The notes under the pieces are model-generated. The model saw only the letters and a list, made by a program, of their open reading frames with translations, was not told the DNA's origin and made no database searches. Positions 26,357 through 34,883 of a stretch of DNA of 64,000 nt are shown one piece after another. The translations under genes were made by a program, and so were the position numbers. Each line of letters opens with the position of its first letter. The stretch's first letter is position 1. The stretch lies in assembly GCF_014844055.1 (NCBI RefSeq), contig NZ_CP062167.1, forward strand, positions 124,001 through 188,000. The letters are read 5' to 3'. This stretch comes from Aureimonas sp. OT7. GTDB lineage: Bacteria > Pseudomonadota > Alphaproteobacteria > Rhizobiales > Rhizobiaceae.

Positions 26357-26852
26357 TTTGCGAGCCCTATCCGCCGCCTTCCTTGCCCTTGCAGTGTCGA
26401 TCTCTCCTGCTGTGGGTCACGACTTCCAAGCTGGTTCGATCACCATCAATCACCCGTGGTCACGCGCGACTCCGCCGGTCACGCCGGTAGCCGGCGGCTA
26501 TCTGACGCTGACAAACGATGGCGATATGGCCGATCGCCTGGTTTCAATCTCATCACCTCTGTCAGACCGGGTGGAAATCCATGAGTCGACCGTGAGCGAT
26601 GGGGTTGCCAGCATGAGGCCTGTGCAAAATGGCATCGAAATTGGAGCTGGCGAGACCGTCGAGCTTCAACCTGGCGGTATGCACATCATGTTCTTGAAGC
26701 CATCGCGCCCTTTGAAGGATGGGGAGCGGTTTGCCGCGACTCTTGTGTTCGAGCAGGCCGGTGCGATCGACGTTGAGTTCGTTGTGCAGAACATGGGCGC
26801 TCGTCCGGAATCTGCGAACGAACATGACGGACACGGAGAGGCTGTCCAATGA
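26349..26852 (+). CDS. PCuAC periplasmic copper chaperone
   Basis: A 167-residue exported protein: signal peptide (1-23, ending PAVGHD), then a cupredoxin-like domain with the PCuAC ligand pattern, VEIHESTVSDGVASMRP (His and Met) and later GGMHIMFLKPS (Met, His, Met). PCuAC hands Cu(I) to SCO proteins or cytochrome oxidase. The next gene is a SCO protein, a natural partner. ATG 26349 is backed by AAAGGA and overlaps the upstream gene by eight bases. The chain ends with a His-containing tail. Confidence 0.9.
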   Translation: MTSLRALSAAFLALAVSISPAVGHDFQAGSITINHPWSRATPPVTPVAGGYLTLTNDGDMADRLVSISSPLSDRVEIHESTVSDGVASMRPVQNGIEIGAGETVELQPGGMHIMFLKPSRPLKDGERFAATLVFEQAGAIDVEFVVQNMGARPESANEHDGHGEAVQ

Positions 26853-27469
26853 GCGGCGTCAAACTTTTCCGCCTTGTTGCATGGGTTGCCGTCGCCGCTG
26901 TCGGCGGGCTTTTCATCGGCCTGTCCGTATCCAAGCCTTGGCAACAGCAAACCGTGGCGGTCGCGTCCTCGACAGGCACGGCAGCCATCGGCGGCCCGTT
27001 CCAGCTCACATCCCATCGAGGCGAAACGATCGACAATGCTGCGCTGGCCGGAAAGCCTTATCTCGCCTTCTTCGGCTTCACCCATTGTCCCGATGTGTGC
27101 CCGACGACGCTCTATGAACTGAGCGATCTCATGAACGAGCTCGGGCCGGTGGCCGACCAGTTCAACGTCCTGTTCTTCACCGTCGATCCCGAACGGGACA
27201 CACAAGAATTGCTGGCTCAGTACATGACAGCCTTTGATAACCGCATCCTCGCACTGCGGGGAAATCGACAGGAAACGGACGCTGTGGTGAAGGCCTTTGC
27301 GGCCTATGCGCGAAAAGTGCCTCTGGAAGGGGGCGAATACACAATGGATCATACCGCCGGCGTTTACCTGATGGATGCCGAGAGCCAATTCGTCGGCACG
27401 CTCGACATGCACGAGCCGCGTGAGATTCGATTGCAGAAGCTCCGCCGCCTGGCGGGCGAGATTGGCTGA
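26849..27469 (+). CDS. SCO1/SenC family copper/thiol protein
   Basis: A 206-residue protein anchored by an N-terminal helix (LVAWVAVAAVGGLFIGLSV). The thioredoxin-like domain has the SCO metal/redox motif GFTHCPDVCPTTL (CxxxC, about 78-82) and the conserved DHTAGVYLMD, whose His is the third copper ligand. SCO proteins load copper into cytochrome oxidase or act as periplasmic thiol reductants. It overlaps the PCuAC gene by four bases and the ccdA-like gene by one, so the set is co-translated. Confidence 0.92.
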   Translation: MSGVKLFRLVAWVAVAAVGGLFIGLSVSKPWQQQTVAVASSTGTAAIGGPFQLTSHRGETIDNAALAGKPYLAFFGFTHCPDVCPTTLYELSDLMNELGPVADQFNVLFFTVDPERDTQELLAQYMTAFDNRILALRGNRQETDAVVKAFAAYARKVPLEGGEYTMDHTAGVYLMDAESQFVGTLDMHEPREIRLQKLRRLAGEIG

Positions 27470-28212
27470 TGGAGTTCTCCAGTATCGGAATAGCGACGGC
27501 TTTCGCCGCAGGTGTCGTATCCTTCCTGTCGCCCTGCGTCCTTCCGCTGGTGCCGGGCTATATCTCCTACGTCGCAGGCCGCACGATTAGCCCGGATGGC
27601 ACTGCGGCCGATGCCGAATTCAAGGCGGCAAGCCGAACTCTCGGCCTCAGCCTCTGCTTCGTGCTCGGCTTTACGACCGTGTTCGTCCTCCTTGGGGCCA
27701 GCGCAACCGTGTTGAGCCGGCTCCTGCGCATGTATCTTTTCGAAGCGAACCTGATCGGAGGCGTAATCGTCGTCCTCTTCGGTCTGTTCACGACAGGCCT
27801 CGTACCAATGCCCTGGCTCAATCGTGAAGCGCGGTTCCATGCCAATCCGGGCAGCGGAAGCGCCGGCGCGGCTTATCTCCTCGGTCTCGCTTTCGCGTTC
27901 GGCTGGACTCCCTGCATCGGACCAGTGCTGGGCGCGATTCTGACCCTGTCCGCCGCCAACGCCACGGTCGCAAGCGGAACGACGCTGCTCGCCGTCTACT
28001 CGCTCGGCCTTGGCCTCCCTTTCATCTTGGCCGCTTTGTTCATGCGCGGGTTCATGGCGCGGATGATGTCGATGCGCCGTACTGGCCGGGTGCTCAAAAT
28101 CGTCGCTGGTGGGGTGATGGTGGTGATGGGCATCGCCATGATCACCGGCCATCTAACCAGCTTTGCGATATGGCTGCTCCAGACTTTCCCGGCCCTCGGC
28201 CGGATCGGCTAA
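27469..28212 (+). CDS. CcdA family thiol-disulfide transporter
   Basis: A 247-residue membrane protein with six hydrophobic segments. The first carries FLSPCVLPLVPGYISY and the fourth FGWTPCIGPVLGAIL, giving the two membrane Cys that pass electrons across the inner membrane. CcdA/DsbD-type proteins feed reductant to periplasmic thioredoxin-like proteins. Placed directly after the SCO gene (one-base overlap), it most likely keeps SCO's CxxxC reduced. Confidence 0.92.
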   Translation: MEFSSIGIATAFAAGVVSFLSPCVLPLVPGYISYVAGRTISPDGTAADAEFKAASRTLGLSLCFVLGFTTVFVLLGASATVLSRLLRMYLFEANLIGGVIVVLFGLFTTGLVPMPWLNREARFHANPGSGSAGAAYLLGLAFAFGWTPCIGPVLGAILTLSAANATVASGTTLLAVYSLGLGLPFILAALFMRGFMARMMSMRRTGRVLKIVAGGVMVVMGIAMITGHLTSFAIWLLQTFPALGRIG

Positions 28213-28237
28213 GCCGGAGTTTAAAGGACATTTGGAC

Positions 28238-28702
28238 ATGCTCAGGCTCGGCCTTCCCATCGCCCTTGGCGGATTTTTCCTTGATCAGGCGACGAAGTGG
28301 TGGGTCCTGAACCATGTTATGAACCCGCCTCAGGTCATCCCCGTCACCGGCTTCTTTAATCTCGTGCTCGGCTTCAATACCGGCGTGAGCTTCGGATTGT
28401 TCGGCCAGGCGCCGGCTTGGCTCCTGATGGCGTTCACGCTCGCTATAGTCGCTGGCCTCCTTGTCTGGATCCATCGAAGCGACAGCCGCCTGACGGCATC
28501 CGCCCTCGGGCTCGTGGTTGGGGGGGCGCTCGGCAATCTGCTCGACCGGCTGCGGCAGGGTGCGGTGGCGGATTTCCTGGATTTTTACATTGGCAGCTAT
28601 CATTGGCCCGCCTTCAACCTTGCCGACGTGGCGATTGTCTGTGGGGTCGGGCTTTTGCTGGTGGAGAGCGTTCTGGCACGAGGCAAAACAAAGGCTGCAT
28701 GA
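28238..28702 (+). CDS. lspA: Signal peptidase II (lipoprotein signal peptidase)
   Basis: A 154-residue inner-membrane aspartic protease that removes signal peptides from lipoproteins. It shows four hydrophobic segments and the family motifs FFLDQATKWW, NTGVSFGLF, GALGNLLDRLRQG and FNLADVAI; the Asp of NLLDR and NLAD are catalytic. An lspA copy inside metal-resistance cargo recurs in other elements (recollection). It may serve an element-encoded lipoprotein such as TrbG. ATG 28238 gives the normal length; the open frame before it overlaps ccdA. Confidence 0.9.
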   Translation: MLRLGLPIALGGFFLDQATKWWVLNHVMNPPQVIPVTGFFNLVLGFNTGVSFGLFGQAPAWLLMAFTLAIVAGLLVWIHRSDSRLTASALGLVVGGALGNLLDRLRQGAVADFLDFYIGSYHWPAFNLADVAIVCGVGLLLVESVLARGKTKAA

Positions 28703-28807
28703 ACAGAAGTCCTCGCCAGCTATCCGAAACTATCGCCGCAAAATTCCCGGAACCTGCAACGTAGCGGGCTTTAGAAGTAGTGCGACATGGCAATGGCTCG
28801 GGCGGGC

Positions 28808-29305
28808 TTAGCCGCAGCAGGCAGACGCTCTCGTCTGCTGCGCGCGATGCCTCGGCTTGCAGATTGCGGGGCGCGGGCTGAGACGCACAATCGTCCGGTC
28901 TTTCTCGATCTCGATTCCGGCCCCGTCATAGACCTGCATCGGCTCACCGGGCCGGCTCACCTCCCATGTCAACCGCGCGTCCGTGTCAAGCTGGACCCTG
29001 CTGCCGACCTTTCCCAAGATTGACCGGAACTTGGCGACGGTCATCGGCATGCTGCCTTCGGTCGGGGGAATATCCTCGACCTGCAAGACCGTCTCCCGCC
29101 ACGCATCGGGATTGCCGCCGCAATCGAGCGTGACGAAGGAACCGGCCTTGACCTCCGTGATGTGATAGCCGGCCTGCACCTGCTGCCCGTCGCCATAGGC
29201 GAGCACAAGAACCTTGTCGGCATGGCCCTCCAAAATATCGAGGATCGCCCCGAGCGAGGCAACATCAGGAAATTCTGTGATTAAGGGGCTGGCGTAAGCG
29301 TTCAT
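28808..29305 (-). CDS. DUF6428 family protein
   Basis: A 165-residue soluble protein, transcribed away from the second arsR. The core has DILEGHADKVLVLAYGDGQQV and the tail ends in Cys (ICKPRHRAQQTRASACCG). It resembles the DUF6428 family, found beside arsR in ars clusters; no function is established. ATG 29305 is preferred over ATG 29326 because the latter lies inside the probable ArsR operator (29322-29345). A 7-bp stem, GCAGACG/CGTCTGC (28820-28837), overlaps its 3' end and may help termination. Sharing an intergenic operator suggests that it is also arsenic-regulated. Confidence 0.7.
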   Translation of the reverse strand: MNAYASPLITEFPDVASLGAILDILEGHADKVLVLAYGDGQQVQAGYHITEVKAGSFVTLDCGGNPDAWRETVLQVEDIPPTEGSMPMTVAKFRSILGKVGSRVQLDTDARLTWEVSRPGEPMQVYDGAGIEIEKDRTIVRLSPRPAICKPRHRAQQTRASACCG

Positions 29306-29321
29306 GTCCGTGTATCCATGA

Positions 29322-29345
29322 TTCAACTACTCTTGAGATGTTGAG
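29322..29345 (+). promoter_or_regulatory. Probable ArsR operator in the divergent promoter region
   Basis: TTCAAC (29322-29327), 12-bp spacer, GTTGAG (29340-29345). The spacing and half-sites match the perfect repeat upstream of the first arsR (21709-21736). It lies between the divergent DUF6428 and arsR genes. Confidence 0.55.
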
Positions 29346-29351
29346 GCATAC

Positions 29352-29711
29352 ATGAACGAAAAGCAAGCCCTCTCTGCCTTCGCGGCGCTCTCGCAGGAAA
29401 CCCGGCTGCGCATCGTGCGCCTGCTGGTGACGGCCGGCCCGGAAGGGATGCCGGCCGGCGCGATCGGGGAAGCGATGGACGGCGCATCGTCGTCGCGCAT
29501 GTCCTTCCACCTGAGCCACCTTGAACAAGCCGACCTCATCGAGTCGCGGCGCGACGGGCGCTCGATCATCTACAGCGCCTCCTATCCGGCGCTGTCCGGC
29601 CTGCTCGAATTTCTCATGCGCGATTGCTGCCAAGGCCACCCGGACGTGTGCAACCCGGCAGTCGCCGCGCTGTCCTGCTGCAAACCGACGAAAGGCGTCA
29701 CCCATGCCTGA
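29352..29711 (+). CDS. arsR: ArsR family arsenite-responsive repressor (second copy)
   Basis: A 119-residue winged-helix repressor, paralogous to the one at 21740 (shared ALSQETRLRIVRLLVTAGPEG / SSRMSFHLSHLEQADLI type pattern and RRDGRSIIYSA wing). The C-terminal As(III) site is DCCQGHPDVC with a further SCC. It heads the ars operon: its stop overlaps the first arsC by eight bases. The probable operator is 29322-29345. Confidence 0.92.
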   Translation: MNEKQALSAFAALSQETRLRIVRLLVTAGPEGMPAGAIGEAMDGASSSRMSFHLSHLEQADLIESRRDGRSIIYSASYPALSGLLEFLMRDCCQGHPDVCNPAVAALSCCKPTKGVTHA

Positions 29712-30252
29712 GCCTATGGCCAATCACTCCGATAGAATCTTCAACGTGCTGTTTCTTTGCACCGGAAATTCCGCCCGCTCGATCCTTGCCGAAAGCATCT
29801 TGAACAAGGATGGTGCGGGTCGCTTCCGGGCCTATTCGGCTGGAAGCCAGCCCAAAGGCGAAGTGAACCCGCTCGCCCTGAAGGTACTCGAAAGCTACGA
29901 CTACCCGGCTGAAGGCTTCCGATCGAAAGGATGGGAAGAATTCTCCGGCCCCGACGCGCCGGTGATGGATTTCGTGTTCACCGTCTGCGACAACGCGGCC
30001 GGCGAAGCCTGTCCGGTCTGGCCGGGCCAGCCGATGACCGCGCATTGGGGTATCGAAGACCCCGCCACCGTCGAGGGCACCGAGATTCAGCGCATGGCGG
30101 CTTTTGTCACGGCGTTTCGCTACATGAAAACCCGGATTTCGGTCTTCGTGGCCTTGCCCGTCGCCAGCCTCGATAAATCGTCGCTCAATATGAAGCTCAA
30201 CGAAATCGGTCAATCCGAAGGGGCAGCCTCGCCCCGCTCTGGCGCGGCGTGA
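29704..30252 (+). CDS. arsC: Arsenate reductase, low-molecular-weight phosphatase type
   Basis: A 182-residue cytosolic enzyme reducing As(V) to As(III). The P-loop LFLCTGNSARSILAE has the CX5R catalytic signature (Cys about 20). A second Cys pair appears in TVCDNAAGEACPVW, matching the redox cascade of thioredoxin-coupled ArsC. ATG 29704 overlaps the arsR stop by eight bases. The next gene encodes a different, glutaredoxin-type ArsC, so the operon holds two unrelated arsenate reductases. Confidence 0.9.
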   Translation: MPEPMANHSDRIFNVLFLCTGNSARSILAESILNKDGAGRFRAYSAGSQPKGEVNPLALKVLESYDYPAEGFRSKGWEEFSGPDAPVMDFVFTVCDNAAGEACPVWPGQPMTAHWGIEDPATVEGTEIQRMAAFVTAFRYMKTRISVFVALPVASLDKSSLNMKLNEIGQSEGAASPRSGAA

Positions 30253-30260
30253 GGCAATCC

Positions 30261-30686
30261 ATGGATGTCATTGTCTACCACAATCCCGATTGCGGCACCT
30301 CGCGCAATACGCTCGGCCTGATCCGCAATTCCGGCGTCGAGCCGCATATCATCGAATATCTGAAAACCCCGCCCTCACGGGCGCTGCTCGCGCAACTCAT
30401 CGAGCGCGCCAGCCTGACGGCCCGCTCGATCTTGCGGGAGAAAGGAACGCCCTATGCCGACCTCGGCCTTGGCGATCCAGAATTGAGCGATGACGCATTG
30501 CTCGACGCCATGATGGCGCACCCGATCCTCATCAATCGCCCCCTCGTCGTCACCCCCCAAGGGGTCAAGCTCTGCCGACCGTCCGAAGCCGTTCTTGATC
30601 TGCTGCCCCCACAACGGGGCGAGTTCGTCAAAGAGGATGGCGAGCGGATCATTGACGAACATGGACGGCGCGTTGCTTCCGCCTGA
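30261..30686 (+). CDS. arsC: Arsenate reductase, glutaredoxin type
   Basis: A 141-residue enzyme of the E. coli ArsC (Spx/ArsC) family. The start VIVYHNPDCGTSRNTL carries the single catalytic Cys (about 12), and the conserved Arg block appears as RASLTARSILREKG and HPILINRPLVVTP. It reduces arsenate with glutathione and glutaredoxin. ATG 30261 gives exactly the family's usual length; a GTG at 30249 overlapping the previous stop is an alternative. Confidence 0.93.
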   Translation: MDVIVYHNPDCGTSRNTLGLIRNSGVEPHIIEYLKTPPSRALLAQLIERASLTARSILREKGTPYADLGLGDPELSDDALLDAMMAHPILINRPLVVTPQGVKLCRPSEAVLDLLPPQRGEFVKEDGERIIDEHGRRVASA

Positions 30687-30713
30687 CTTTCAGCCTGCGA
30701 TTGGAGAATACTG

Positions 30714-31802
30714 ATGGCTTCCCTCAAGCCAGCTTCCCGCCTTGGTTTCCTCGACCGCTATCTGACGGTGTGGATTTTCGCCGCGATGGCACTCGGCGTC
30801 GTGCTGGGCACGATATTCACCGGCTTGCCGGAAGCTCTCAACGCCATGTCGGTCGGCACCACCAACATACCGATCGCCATCGGCCTGATCCTGATGATGT
30901 ATCCGCCGCTCGCCAAGGTGCGCTACGAAGAACTGCACCGGGTCTTTTCCGACAAGCGAGTGCTGATCCTTTCGCTGGTACAAAACTGGATCATCGGCCC
31001 GACGCTGATGTTCGCGCTGGCCGTGATCTTCCTGCGCGACCACCCGGAATACATGACAGGACTGATCCTGATCGGACTCGCCCGCTGCATCGCTATGGTG
31101 CTGGTCTGGAACCAACTCGCGCGCGGCGACAATCAATATGTCGCCGGTCTGGTTGCCTTCAACTCGATATTCCAGATTCTGTTCTTCTCCACCTATGCGT
31201 GGTTTTTCCTTTCCGTCTTGCCACCCCTCTTCGGCCTTGAGGGCAGCGTCATAGACGTGAGCTTCTGGACCATTACCGAAGCGGTGCTGATCTATCTCGG
31301 CATTCCCTTCCTCGCCGGGTTCCTGACGCGCCGCATCCTCATCGCTCGCAAAGGCGCGGGCTGGTATGAGCACGAATTTCTGCCGCGCATCAGCCCCATA
31401 ACGCTAGCCGCGCTGCTGTTCACCATTGTCGCCATGTTCAGCCTCAAGGGCGCGGACGTGGTGTCGCTGCCTCTCGATGTCCTGCGCATAGCCATTCCCC
31501 TGGCGCTTTATTTCGTCATCCAGTTCCTCATCAGCTTCGCGATGGGCCGGCTGATCGAGGCGGATTATCCGCGCACCACGGCCATCGCCTTCACCGCTGC
31601 CGGCAATAATTTCGAGTTGGCCATCGCGGTCGCCATCGCGGCATTCGGTCTCGCATCGCCGGTGGCCTTCGCCGCCGTCATCGGCCCGCTCGTGGAAGTG
31701 CCCGCACTGATCCTGCTCGTTCATGTCGCGCTCAGGCTCGGCGCGAAGTGGTTTCCCGAGAAAGGGACGCCCGTTGCCGTTCCGGCCGAGGCCAAGCCAT
31801 GA
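30714..31802 (+). CDS. acr3: ACR3 family arsenite efflux permease
   Basis: A 362-residue inner-membrane carrier with about ten hydrophobic segments. Family signatures include [18 protein letters not shown], the essential Cys in [13 protein letters not shown], and [16 protein letters not shown] near the C terminus. It exports the As(III) made by the two ArsC enzymes. RBS GGAGAA lies a few bases before the ATG. Its stop overlaps the arsH start (ATGA). Confidence 0.95.
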   Translation: MASLKPASRLGFLDRYLTVWIFAAMALGVVLGTIFTGLPEALNAMSVGTTNIPIAIGLILMMYPPLAKVRYEELHRVFSDKRVLILSLVQNWIIGPTLMFALAVIFLRDHPEYMTGLILIGLARCIAMVLVWNQLARGDNQYVAGLVAFNSIFQILFFSTYAWFFLSVLPPLFGLEGSVIDVSFWTITEAVLIYLGIPFLAGFLTRRILIARKGAGWYEHEFLPRISPITLAALLFTIVAMFSLKGADVVSLPLDVLRIAIPLALYFVIQFLISFAMGRLIEADYPRTTAIAFTAAGNNFELAIAVAIAAFGLASPVAFAAVIGPLVEVPALILLVHVALRLGAKWFPEKGTPVAVPAEAKP

Positions 31803-32515
31803 CGGTTTCCGACCTTCCTAATGTGGTCCGCGCGGTGCTCGACAGCCCATCGGCTGAACGCCTACGAACGACGCCCTCTGCTCATCCGCCGCGCATTCTC
31901 CTGCTCTACGGCTCGTTGCGTGAACGCTCCTATAGCAAGCTGCTCACGCTCGAAGCCGAACGGCTCCTCAACCACTTCGGCGCGGAAACCCGTGTGTTCG
32001 ATCCGCACGGCCTGCCGCTGCCTGATGGTGCGCCCGTTGATCATCCGAAGGTGCAGGAGCTTCGGAAACTTTCGGAATGGTCCGAAGGGCAGGTCTGGAC
32101 CAGCCCCGAACGTCACGGTGCCATGAGCGGAGTCCTCAAGGCGCAAATCGACTGGATACCGCTCGCGGTTGGCGCAGTTCGCCCCACCCAGGGCCGCACA
32201 TTGGCCGTGATGCAAGTCTCTGGCGGCTCGCAGAGTTTCAACGCCGTCAACCAACTTCGCGTCCTCGGCCGCTGGATGCGGATGATCACCATCCCCAACC
32301 AGTCCTCGGTCGCCAAGGCATATCAGGAGTTCGACGAAGCGGGTCGAATGAAGCCTTCATCCTATTACGACCGGGTGGTCGATGTGATGGAGGAACTGGT
32401 GAAGTTCACGCTTCTGACCCGCGACGTCGCTCCTTACCTCACCGACCGCTACAGCGAGCGCAAGGAAACCGCCCAAAAGCTGGAAGAGCGTATGGCGCTC
32501 AAGCGCGTCCGGTGA
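31799..32515 (+). CDS. arsH: ArsH NADPH-dependent FMN oxidoreductase
   Basis: A 238-residue flavoprotein. The FMN loop [17 protein letters not shown] (about 36-52) and the segment [16 protein letters not shown] match ArsH, which oxidises trivalent organoarsenicals such as methyl-As(III) and can reduce azo dyes or quinones. Starts at ATG 31799, overlapping the acr3 stop. It widens the operon's range to methylated arsenicals. Confidence 0.93.
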   Translation: MTVSDLPNVVRAVLDSPSAERLRTTPSAHPPRILLLYGSLRERSYSKLLTLEAERLLNHFGAETRVFDPHGLPLPDGAPVDHPKVQELRKLSEWSEGQVWTSPERHGAMSGVLKAQIDWIPLAVGAVRPTQGRTLAVMQVSGGSQSFNAVNQLRVLGRWMRMITIPNQSSVAKAYQEFDEAGRMKPSSYYDRVVDVMEELVKFTLLTRDVAPYLTDRYSERKETAQKLEERMALKRVR

Positions 32516-33738
32516 CGACAAACCTGCCGGCTCAAACGGGCCTGTCTCCCGACGCGAGAAGGTGGCCCGTCATCTCCGCGCTCGGCATCGTACAGATATT
32601 TGCATGGGGCAGCTCCTATTACCTGCTCGCCGTTCTCGCCGCCCCGATCGCGGCCGATACGGGTTGGCCGCTTTCATGGATCGTCGGCGCTCTCTCCATT
32701 GGCCTGCTCGCGGCCGGCGTCGTTTCCCCGCGCGTGGGTGACGCCATTGGCCAGCACGGCGGGCGTCCCATCCTTGCTCTGGCTTGCCTGCTGTTCGCTG
32801 CCGGCCTCGTCATCCTTGCGGCTGCGCCGTCCCTATGGGTATTCGTCGCCGGATGGATCGTGCTCGGTATCGGCATGGGGGCCGGCCTTTATGATGCGGC
32901 ATTTGCCACGCTCGGGGGCTATTATGGCCGTTCCGCGCGATCCGCCATCACTACACTGACCTTGTGGGGCGGCTTCGCAAGCACGGTCTGCTGGCCGCTC
33001 TCGGCCTTGTTTCTGGAGCATCTGGGATGGCGCGGGGCCTGCATGGCCTATGCCGGCATTCATCTCGCGATCTGCCTGCCGCTCGTGCTGCTGGTCCTTC
33101 CGAGCAACGGCAAGCCCAGGCCGATCGGTGGCAAAGACCAAGCTCCTGCGATCAAGCTGCGCGACCATGAGCGCCGGGCCTATCTGATCATGATGGCGAT
33201 CGTGGTGCTGGCCGGATTGGGCGTCACCATCATATCGGTGCATCTGCTGACCCTGTTGCAGCAACGCGGGCTGTCGCTGGGCGAAGCTGTAGCCCTCGGC
33301 GCGCTGATAGGCCCGGCCCAAGTCGCCGGCCGAATTGGCGAAATGGCGAGCGGGGGGAGGCATCATCCCTTCTGGACACTCGCCGCCGCCTCCGTCCTGA
33401 GCGCGGCAGGGGTGACGATGCTCGCGGCAGGTTTTCTCATCATCGGCCTGTCGCTCATCCTCTACGGGGCCGGCAATGGCATCTTCTCGATCGCCAAGGG
33501 TGCGCTCCCGCTCGCCCTGTTCGGACCTTCCCGCTATGCGCCGATCATGGGGCGGCTTGCCCGGCCCAGTCTCGTCGCCCAAGCTGCCGGCCCAACCGTG
33601 GGTGCGATCCTGCTTTCGGTCGGGGGCACCGATCAAACTCTTGTGGCGCTGGCAGCTCTCGCCATCGCCAATCTCGCCCTCGTCGCGCTGTTATGGGGGC
33701 CGATCAAAGGAGAAGCGGGAAGCAACGATAAGTTTTGA
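32512..33738 (+). CDS. MFS transporter at the end of the ars operon
   Basis: A 408-residue transporter with about twelve hydrophobic segments ([20 protein letters not shown] first). The GTG at 32512 overlaps the arsH stop (GTGA). MFS proteins at this place in ars operons, such as ArsK or ArsJ, export As(III), organoarsenicals or thio/phospho-arsenic adducts. There is no adjacent GAPDH-like gene, so ArsJ is unlikely; an ArsK-like role is possible but not proven by sequence. Confidence 0.8.
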   Translation: MTTNLPAQTGLSPDARRWPVISALGIVQIFAWGSSYYLLAVLAAPIAADTGWPLSWIVGALSIGLLAAGVVSPRVGDAIGQHGGRPILALACLLFAAGLVILAAAPSLWVFVAGWIVLGIGMGAGLYDAAFATLGGYYGRSARSAITTLTLWGGFASTVCWPLSALFLEHLGWRGACMAYAGIHLAICLPLVLLVLPSNGKPRPIGGKDQAPAIKLRDHERRAYLIMMAIVVLAGLGVTIISVHLLTLLQQRGLSLGEAVALGALIGPAQVAGRIGEMASGGRHHPFWTLAAASVLSAAGVTMLAAGFLIIGLSLILYGAGNGIFSIAKGALPLALFGPSRYAPIMGRLARPSLVAQAAGPTVGAILLSVGGTDQTLVALAALAIANLALVALLWGPIKGEAGSNDKF

Positions 33739-33806
33739 GAAGCCGTCACGAAGATCCCTGATTTTTGTAGCAGGTCAGGCCAACGTTGAATTTTCAGGGG
33801 AATTTC

Positions 33807-33866
33807 TGTCGCAAATGTCGCGTGCGAAAGTCAAAATTGTGCGACTGATTTTTGCGACACGTCGCG
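33807..33866. repeat. TGTCGCA-type inverted motif cluster at the cargo edge
   Basis: TGTCGCAAA (33807-33815) and its complement TTTGCGACA (33851-33859) flank two further partial copies (TGTCGCG, 33817-33822; GTGCGAC, 33839-33845). This looks like paired subsites for a dimeric DNA-binding protein, for example a serine resolvase. A related TGTCGCAA lies at the other edge of the cargo (21575-21582). Confidence 0.35.
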
Positions 33867-33884
33867 GCCCGGAATCCGGGCCGC
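33864..33884 (-). terminator. GC-rich perfect inverted repeat after the secreted protein gene
   Basis: GCGGCCCGGA (33864-33873) pairs perfectly with TCCGGGCCGC (33875-33884) around one central base, seven bases past the stop of the - strand gene that ends at 33891. No T-run follows, so termination is possible but not certain. Confidence 0.4.
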
Positions 33885-33890
33885 AATGGA

Positions 33891-34466
33891 TTACCGCTCT
33901 TCCCGCTGCTGTGGTGCTGGACCGATTGTAGCGGGTTCCCCTTCGATGATGCGGATCGGCACGCCCAAAGCAGCCGAAAGGGATGCTTCGCTGCCACCGG
34001 CAAGCTCTGTTCCGGGGAGAACCGTAAGAACCACATATCCGGTGCGCTCATCGACATATCCGCCGTAGCCATCGGGAAGAACGCGCGTAATCATCTGGCG
34101 GTCATCCAACGCGGCGACCAGTTGATCGACGGTATGGGATGCGCCTGTCAGGACTTCGACACGCACCCGATCTTCGCCCAATTGGTACTGAAGCGTGCCC
34201 GCATCCCGGTCTCCCGTTAGCCTGACGACGACATGGAAATCGGGCTCGCGCTCGATGAAGATACCGGCGATACGGTCGCGGAAACGCTCCTGTAGGGCGG
34301 CCGAAAGCGGGCCGGTGTCCGGCTCCATCTCATGCGAGGGGATTTCAGGAACATAGTTCTCAGGCAACCCGGCCGGTCTGGCGGACGTGGGCGCCTCCGC
34401 GCCTGCCACGGATGCTGCCGCGACAAACACCGTTGCGCCAAAAGCCCCCGCCCATACCCTATTCAT
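33891..34466 (-). CDS. Secreted protein with a peptidase-prodomain-like region
   Basis: A 191-residue protein with a signal peptide (about 1-24, ending SVAGAEA). Residues 60-170 alternate strands and helices, and the stretch VRVEVLTGASHTVDQLVAAL ... GGYVDERTGYVVLTVLPG recalls the propeptides of streptogrisin/alpha-lytic-type serine proteases; no catalytic domain is present. I do not assign a family with certainty. Its ATG (34466) overlaps the EF-hand gene's stop by eight bases, so the two are likely co-translated and co-exported. Confidence 0.55.
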   Translation of the reverse strand: MNRVWAGAFGATVFVAAASVAGAEAPTSARPAGLPENYVPEIPSHEMEPDTGPLSAALQERFRDRIAGIFIEREPDFHVVVRLTGDRDAGTLQYQLGEDRVRVEVLTGASHTVDQLVAALDDRQMITRVLPDGYGGYVDERTGYVVLTVLPGTELAGGSEASLSAALGVPIRIIEGEPATIGPAPQQREER

Positions 34467-34743
34467 TTGTGGTTTTGCCGCGTGCTTCGAAGAGCGCGGC
34501 CTTGTATTCCGCGGGGCTGATGAAACCGTCGCCATCGGTGTCGATCTGGTCGAAGACTTCATCGGTCATGTTCGGATTCCCGGCTTTCGCCTCTTCCCGG
34601 CTCAGCTTGCCGTCGCCATCCGTGTCGCCCGCGTCCCATTCGGCCTGCCATGCGGCTTCGTCAAAATCTGCGGGCGGTTCCGTCTGGGCGAAGGCAGGGA
34701 CGGCGAGACCGATGGCGAACAGGCTGGCAATGGCAAGTCTCAA
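34459..34743 (-). CDS. Exported EF-hand calcium-binding protein
   Basis: A 94-residue protein with a signal peptide (RLAIASLFAIGLAVPAFAQT) and two canonical EF-hand loops, DTDGDGKLSREE and DTDGDGFISPAE. The start is taken as TTG 34743, because GGAGGA lies six bases upstream of it; ATG 34779 would put extra residues before the signal peptide. It probably binds Ca2+ (or another divalent cation) in the periplasm. Paired with the secreted protein downstream on the same strand. Confidence 0.75.
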   Translation of the reverse strand: MRLAIASLFAIGLAVPAFAQTEPPADFDEAAWQAEWDAGDTDGDGKLSREEAKAGNPNMTDEVFDQIDTDGDGFISPAEYKAALFEARGKTTNE

Positions 34744-34883
34744 GGCTGTTCCTCCAAAGTCGAGTGAATATACAGCCATCACCTTAGGATAATTCGCGAA
34801 AATCCCAAAGACCGCGACAGTCGCGAAGGCCGCTTCCGGCGGATCCTTGTTACTGCTCAGCCAACCGGGAGCGGGAACTCGTG

